The notes below the pieces were generated by a model. That model was not told the origin of the DNA. It was given only the letters and a program-made list of their open reading frames with translations, and ran no database searches. Below are positions 63,201 through 64,000 of a DNA stretch of 64,000 nucleotides, one piece after another. The stretch's first letter is position 1, and each line of letters starts with the position of its first letter. The translations under genes were made by a program, and so were the position numbers. Source of the DNA: Mytilus californianus (Eukaryota; Mollusca; Bivalvia; Mytilida; Mytilidae); NCBI RefSeq assembly GCF_021869535.1, contig NW_026262712.1, positions 63,854,100 to 63,918,099 on the forward strand, read 5' to 3'.

Positions 63201-63394
63201 TAAAACATTTTAATACGCACAGTATGAAATTAATAATTTATTGTCTTTTATAGGAGCCAAATCCAGAGGACCCATTAAATAAAGAAGCAGCAGACGTATT
63301 ACAGAACAACAGACGGTTATTTGAACAGAATGTTTCAAAATCAATGAGGGGAGGTTATATAGGATCTACAATGTTTGAACGATGTTTAAAATGA
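46961..63394 (+). CDS. UBE2M: NEDD8-conjugating enzyme UBE2M (UBC12), complete, five coding exons
   Basis: Coding exons: 46961-47069, 55262-55356, 57988-58130, 59614-59677 and 63254-63394. All have GT-AG borders and compatible phases, giving 183 residues plus TGA, the same length as the human protein. UBE2M takes NEDD8 from the UBA3-NAE1 E1 as a thioester and, with DCN1-like and RBX1 partners, neddylates cullins. Visible: the N-terminal [12 protein letters not shown] docking arm (Met1-Ile2 is the acetylated DCN1-binding end in the family), a low-complexity linker to about residue 27, the UBC fold from about residue 33, HPN at 101-103, catalytic Cys111 in NVCLNIL, and C-terminal [13 protein letters not shown]. 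Intron 1 (47070-55261) and intron 4 (59678-63253) are filled with mobile elements. The ATG lies in a purine-rich context (ACCAAAATGA). No TATA box or CpG-rich promoter is evident. The only other reading would be UBE2F, but the N-terminal arm and length fit UBE2M. Confidence 0.97.
47341..47446 (-). repeat. Right arm of the inverted repeat around UBE2M exon 1
   Basis: Begins ATGAGGTAGGCATTACCTGT and ends AAAAAAGAAACCG, complementary to the left arm with about 10-15% mismatches by eye. Confidence 0.8.
47447..48264. other. UBE2M intron 1, proximal part
   Basis: Contains a short piece of another common bivalve repeat near 47570-47625 (GAGGGACAAAAGATACCAG). Otherwise nothing recognised. Confidence 0.4.
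48265..48980 (-). mobile_element. Mussel repeat, minus orientation
   Basis: Reverse of the block at 1884-2210 (here GGTATAATTGCCAATGAGAC at the left), extended to the right with CCCAAGTC / GTACTGTTACACC landmarks also found at 55800-55990. Confidence 0.7.
48981..49600. other. UBE2M intron 1 filler
   Basis: AT-rich sequence without recognised features; short ORFs look random. Confidence 0.4.
49601..54880 (-). mobile_element. Long family-A element, outer copy, minus strand
   Basis: The tail at 49601 (ATACGACCGC complement, GTCGTCGTC run) and the head ending at 54880 (AGCGAAGCATTTTA) mark a complete element reversed relative to 26411-31237. It contains ~160-bp monomers, two palindromic blocks, ~132-bp monomers and a second whole element at 51130-53508. 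It lies in UBE2M intron 1. Confidence 0.85.
51130..53508 (-). mobile_element. Family-A element nested in another family-A element
   Basis: Left junction GGGTCCTGTTTTT | ATACGACCGC, right junction GCATTTTA | TTTAAATTGGACTACATT. An uninterrupted ~132-bp monomer at about 52640 reads GGGTCCTGTTTTTTAAATTG, so the flanks are the two halves of one monomer. The first ~1.5 kb (51130-52640) is nearly identical to 49601-51129, so the insertion is young. Confidence 0.9.
55262..55356 (+). other. UBE2M: UBE2M exon 2
   Basis: Encodes residues 37-68, [11 protein letters not shown] to KLIICPDE, the start of the UBC fold. Acceptor TTTTTTTCAG, donor GTATGT. Listed separately because it is the only unique island between the family-A cluster and the mussel repeat. 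Confidence 0.95.
55999..56324. repeat. 326-bp near-perfect palindrome
   Basis: Arms of about 160 bp meet at 56161/56162 with almost no loop (GCAAATAAATTATAATTCAT). Outer ends are TATCACCAAGGAAAAATGAG and its complement. Only a few mismatches by eye. It has no coding content. Confidence 0.95.
56590..56850 (+). repeat. Subterminal ~40-bp repeats
   Basis: Units TTCCTTACCTGGTGAAATAA then GTCCTGGGTTTGTGAAATTTG, three to four copies, extending the TIR motif inward. Scattered inverted versions lie at 57500-57800. Confidence 0.8.
56971..57393 (+). pseudogene. Integrase zinc-binding (H2C2) domain fragment
   Basis: ATG at 56971 opens an 85-codon frame, with [20 protein letters not shown] and [17 protein letters not shown]. 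After a frame break at about 57226, [12 protein letters not shown] and, in another frame, VQQCGICQK follow. The His-His-Cys-Cys pattern is the N-terminal zinc finger of gypsy/Ginger/GIN1-type integrases. The catalytic DDE part is absent: sequence stops where the mini family-F element starts. At least two frame breaks; dead. Confidence 0.7.
57394..57500 (+). mobile_element. Mini family-F element: head and tail almost without core
   Basis: ATGCCCCTGCCGTAGC (head) is followed after a fragment of core by GCAAGCGGGGGCATCATCTG and the hairpin TGTCCCATGGACA. Head ATGCCCC.GC pairs with tail GCGGGGGCAT. The full-length relative is 59747-61904. Confidence 0.7.
58131..59613. other. UBE2M: UBE2M intron 3
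   Basis: AT-rich, no repeats recognised; the ORFs here lack coding features. Confidence 0.5.
59747..61904 (+). mobile_element. Family-F element hosting a reversed family-D element
   Basis: Head ATGCCCTGCTGTAGCAGTTG then GGGCAT, ~190-bp monomers (GTTTGCCTCAACCAAATGTT, ATTACCACAAAACACAGATC, TTATGCCCCTTTATAAATGG). The tail has GCAAGCGGGGGCATCATCTG and the perfect palindrome GTGTCCACATGTGGACAC (61876-61893). Head ATGCCC and tail GGGCAT are complements. Interrupted at 60451-61450. Confidence 0.8.
60451..61450 (-). mobile_element. Family-D element, minus strand, nested in family F
   Basis: The left border has GTCGCCTTGGCGGAGTC and CGGCGCTTGCGGCGGCAGCG, the right border GGCAAGACATATCTCTGTGA then TAACAGTTTA. 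It is the reverse of 22722-23719, with five ~190-bp monomers. Flanking family-F text (GTTTCCGTT... / ...TCTAACTTTAG) is one broken monomer. Confidence 0.85.
61905..62300 (+). repeat. Two diverged ~220-bp monomers of another tandem family
   Basis: AAAGTCACAGTAGCAATTGATAG (61914) and AAAGTCATAGCAGCAATTAATAG (62168) start related blocks that share ATATC/GTATCTTTT, CCAA..A..ATCAAACTTAG and TTCTTGGAAAGACCC(C)TATTGA. No head or tail found. Confidence 0.6.
62301..63253. other. UBE2M: UBE2M intron 4, distal part
   Basis: Three copies of CATGGTAAAG in tandem at about 62329-62360; otherwise AT-rich sequence with nothing recognised. Confidence 0.5.
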
Positions 63395-63890
63395 TGACCC
63401 TTCTAGTTTAGATATAAAAAAATGTGACAAACATTTCATATGAGTTGTACAAGGAAATACATCATGCAAGTAATACCACTGCACCATCACGGCATTTATT
63501 GGATGTGTAGTAAGAGAAGCTCTGATATTATTTGTTATATATTTGTTGTTTGGAAAAGATTGATGTTGGAAGAGGATATAAAGTGGGTAGTATATCAAGC
63601 TGTCATTGGTTGAATAAATTTTTTAATCAGTGACATTTTGAGAAGTAGCAGCAAATGTCTTCTTTTCTTTTTTTTTTCTCGTGGATTGTTAAAATAATTT
63701 AAAGAATATTACAGTGTACTAGTTAATCTTTTCTTATATACCGTAATTCCTTGATATTTATAGTTGGTTTATTATTTCTTCATGATGTATCATAATTGTG
63801 AAAAATCATTCATAAAAACTTTTCAAATCACTGTGAATCTTGATCTTTGAATAGTTTTTATTGAATAAATAGTCATTTAAAGATTGGTCC
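63395..63890 (+). promoter_or_regulatory. UBE2M: UBE2M 3' UTR with two AATAAA polyadenylation signals
   Basis: After the TGA, AT-rich non-coding sequence carries canonical AATAAA signals at 63613-63618 and 63864-63869. Either or both could set the 3' end of the mRNA. A T-rich stretch follows each one. The cleavage site cannot be fixed from sequence alone. Confidence 0.6.
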
Positions 63891-64000
63891 CTTTTTTTCC
63901 TAAAGTGATAAGTGAATCTAGTTAAACTGCCTGTACACATTAGAATTTTTTCATTTTTTCTGTGAACAATTTTATCACATAATTGACTAGAACAGTCCTT

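Overview
The window is AT-rich eukaryotic nuclear DNA. It has two split protein-coding genes with GT-AG introns and a very dense, nested load of short non-autonomous mobile elements and tandem repeats. Repeat families I recognise from mussel genomes (for example the block ending near 'ctcattggcaatcataccacatc') point to a bivalve mollusc, most likely a mytilid mussel. That assignment rests on recall of repeats and was not searched.

Genes. On the minus strand, eight coding exons between 17732 and 4180 encode the first 264 residues of phosphatidylserine synthase 2 (PTDSS2), including the conserved acidic/Asn catalytic region. The C-terminal exons lie beyond the left edge or were not recognised. 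On the plus strand, five coding exons between 46961 and 63394 encode a complete 183-residue NEDD8-conjugating enzyme (UBE2M/UBC12) with catalytic Cys111. The two genes are divergent, with about 29 kb of repeats between their start codons. A lone exon-like ORF at 29414-29548 is the only other candidate host coding sequence. Reverse-transcriptase (38.2-44.2 kb) and integrase (57.0-57.4 kb) fragments are mobile-element relics.

Layout. 1-18 kb: PTDSS2 exons and repeat-filled introns, with a 1.1-kb TIR element at 2.7-3.8 kb, a decayed hammerhead-like element at 5.8 kb, a family-B element at 7.2-8.2 kb, family-C arrays at 12.4-15.3 kb and 24-bp minisatellites at 15.3-16.9 kb. 18-24.5 kb: upstream of the visible PTDSS2 exons, two family-E elements, one carrying a nested family-D element and a MITE. 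24.5-38 kb: family-A elements, some nested, some tandemly duplicated, one carrying a 2.4-kb composite unit. 38-44.2 kb: a LINE relic split by three head-to-tail satellite-bearing elements. 44.5-46.1 kb: MITE and mussel repeat. 47-63 kb: UBE2M introns, with an inverted pair of nested family-A elements, a foldback palindrome, an integrase-bearing TIR element, and a family-F element carrying a nested family-D element.

Main theme. Several unrelated repeat families (called A-F here) share one architecture: a unique head with a short motif, a core of about 130-190-bp tandem monomers, a tail carrying the reverse complement of the head motif, a small hairpin and then an A-run. In sister families A and B the head motif and tail motif change together. 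Five insertions can be read against an empty site in a neighbouring repeat copy and show the same footprint in an A-run. This resembles the Helentron-associated (HINE/pearl/DINE-1-like) non-autonomous class, which is an inference. No autonomous Rep/helicase partner is visible.
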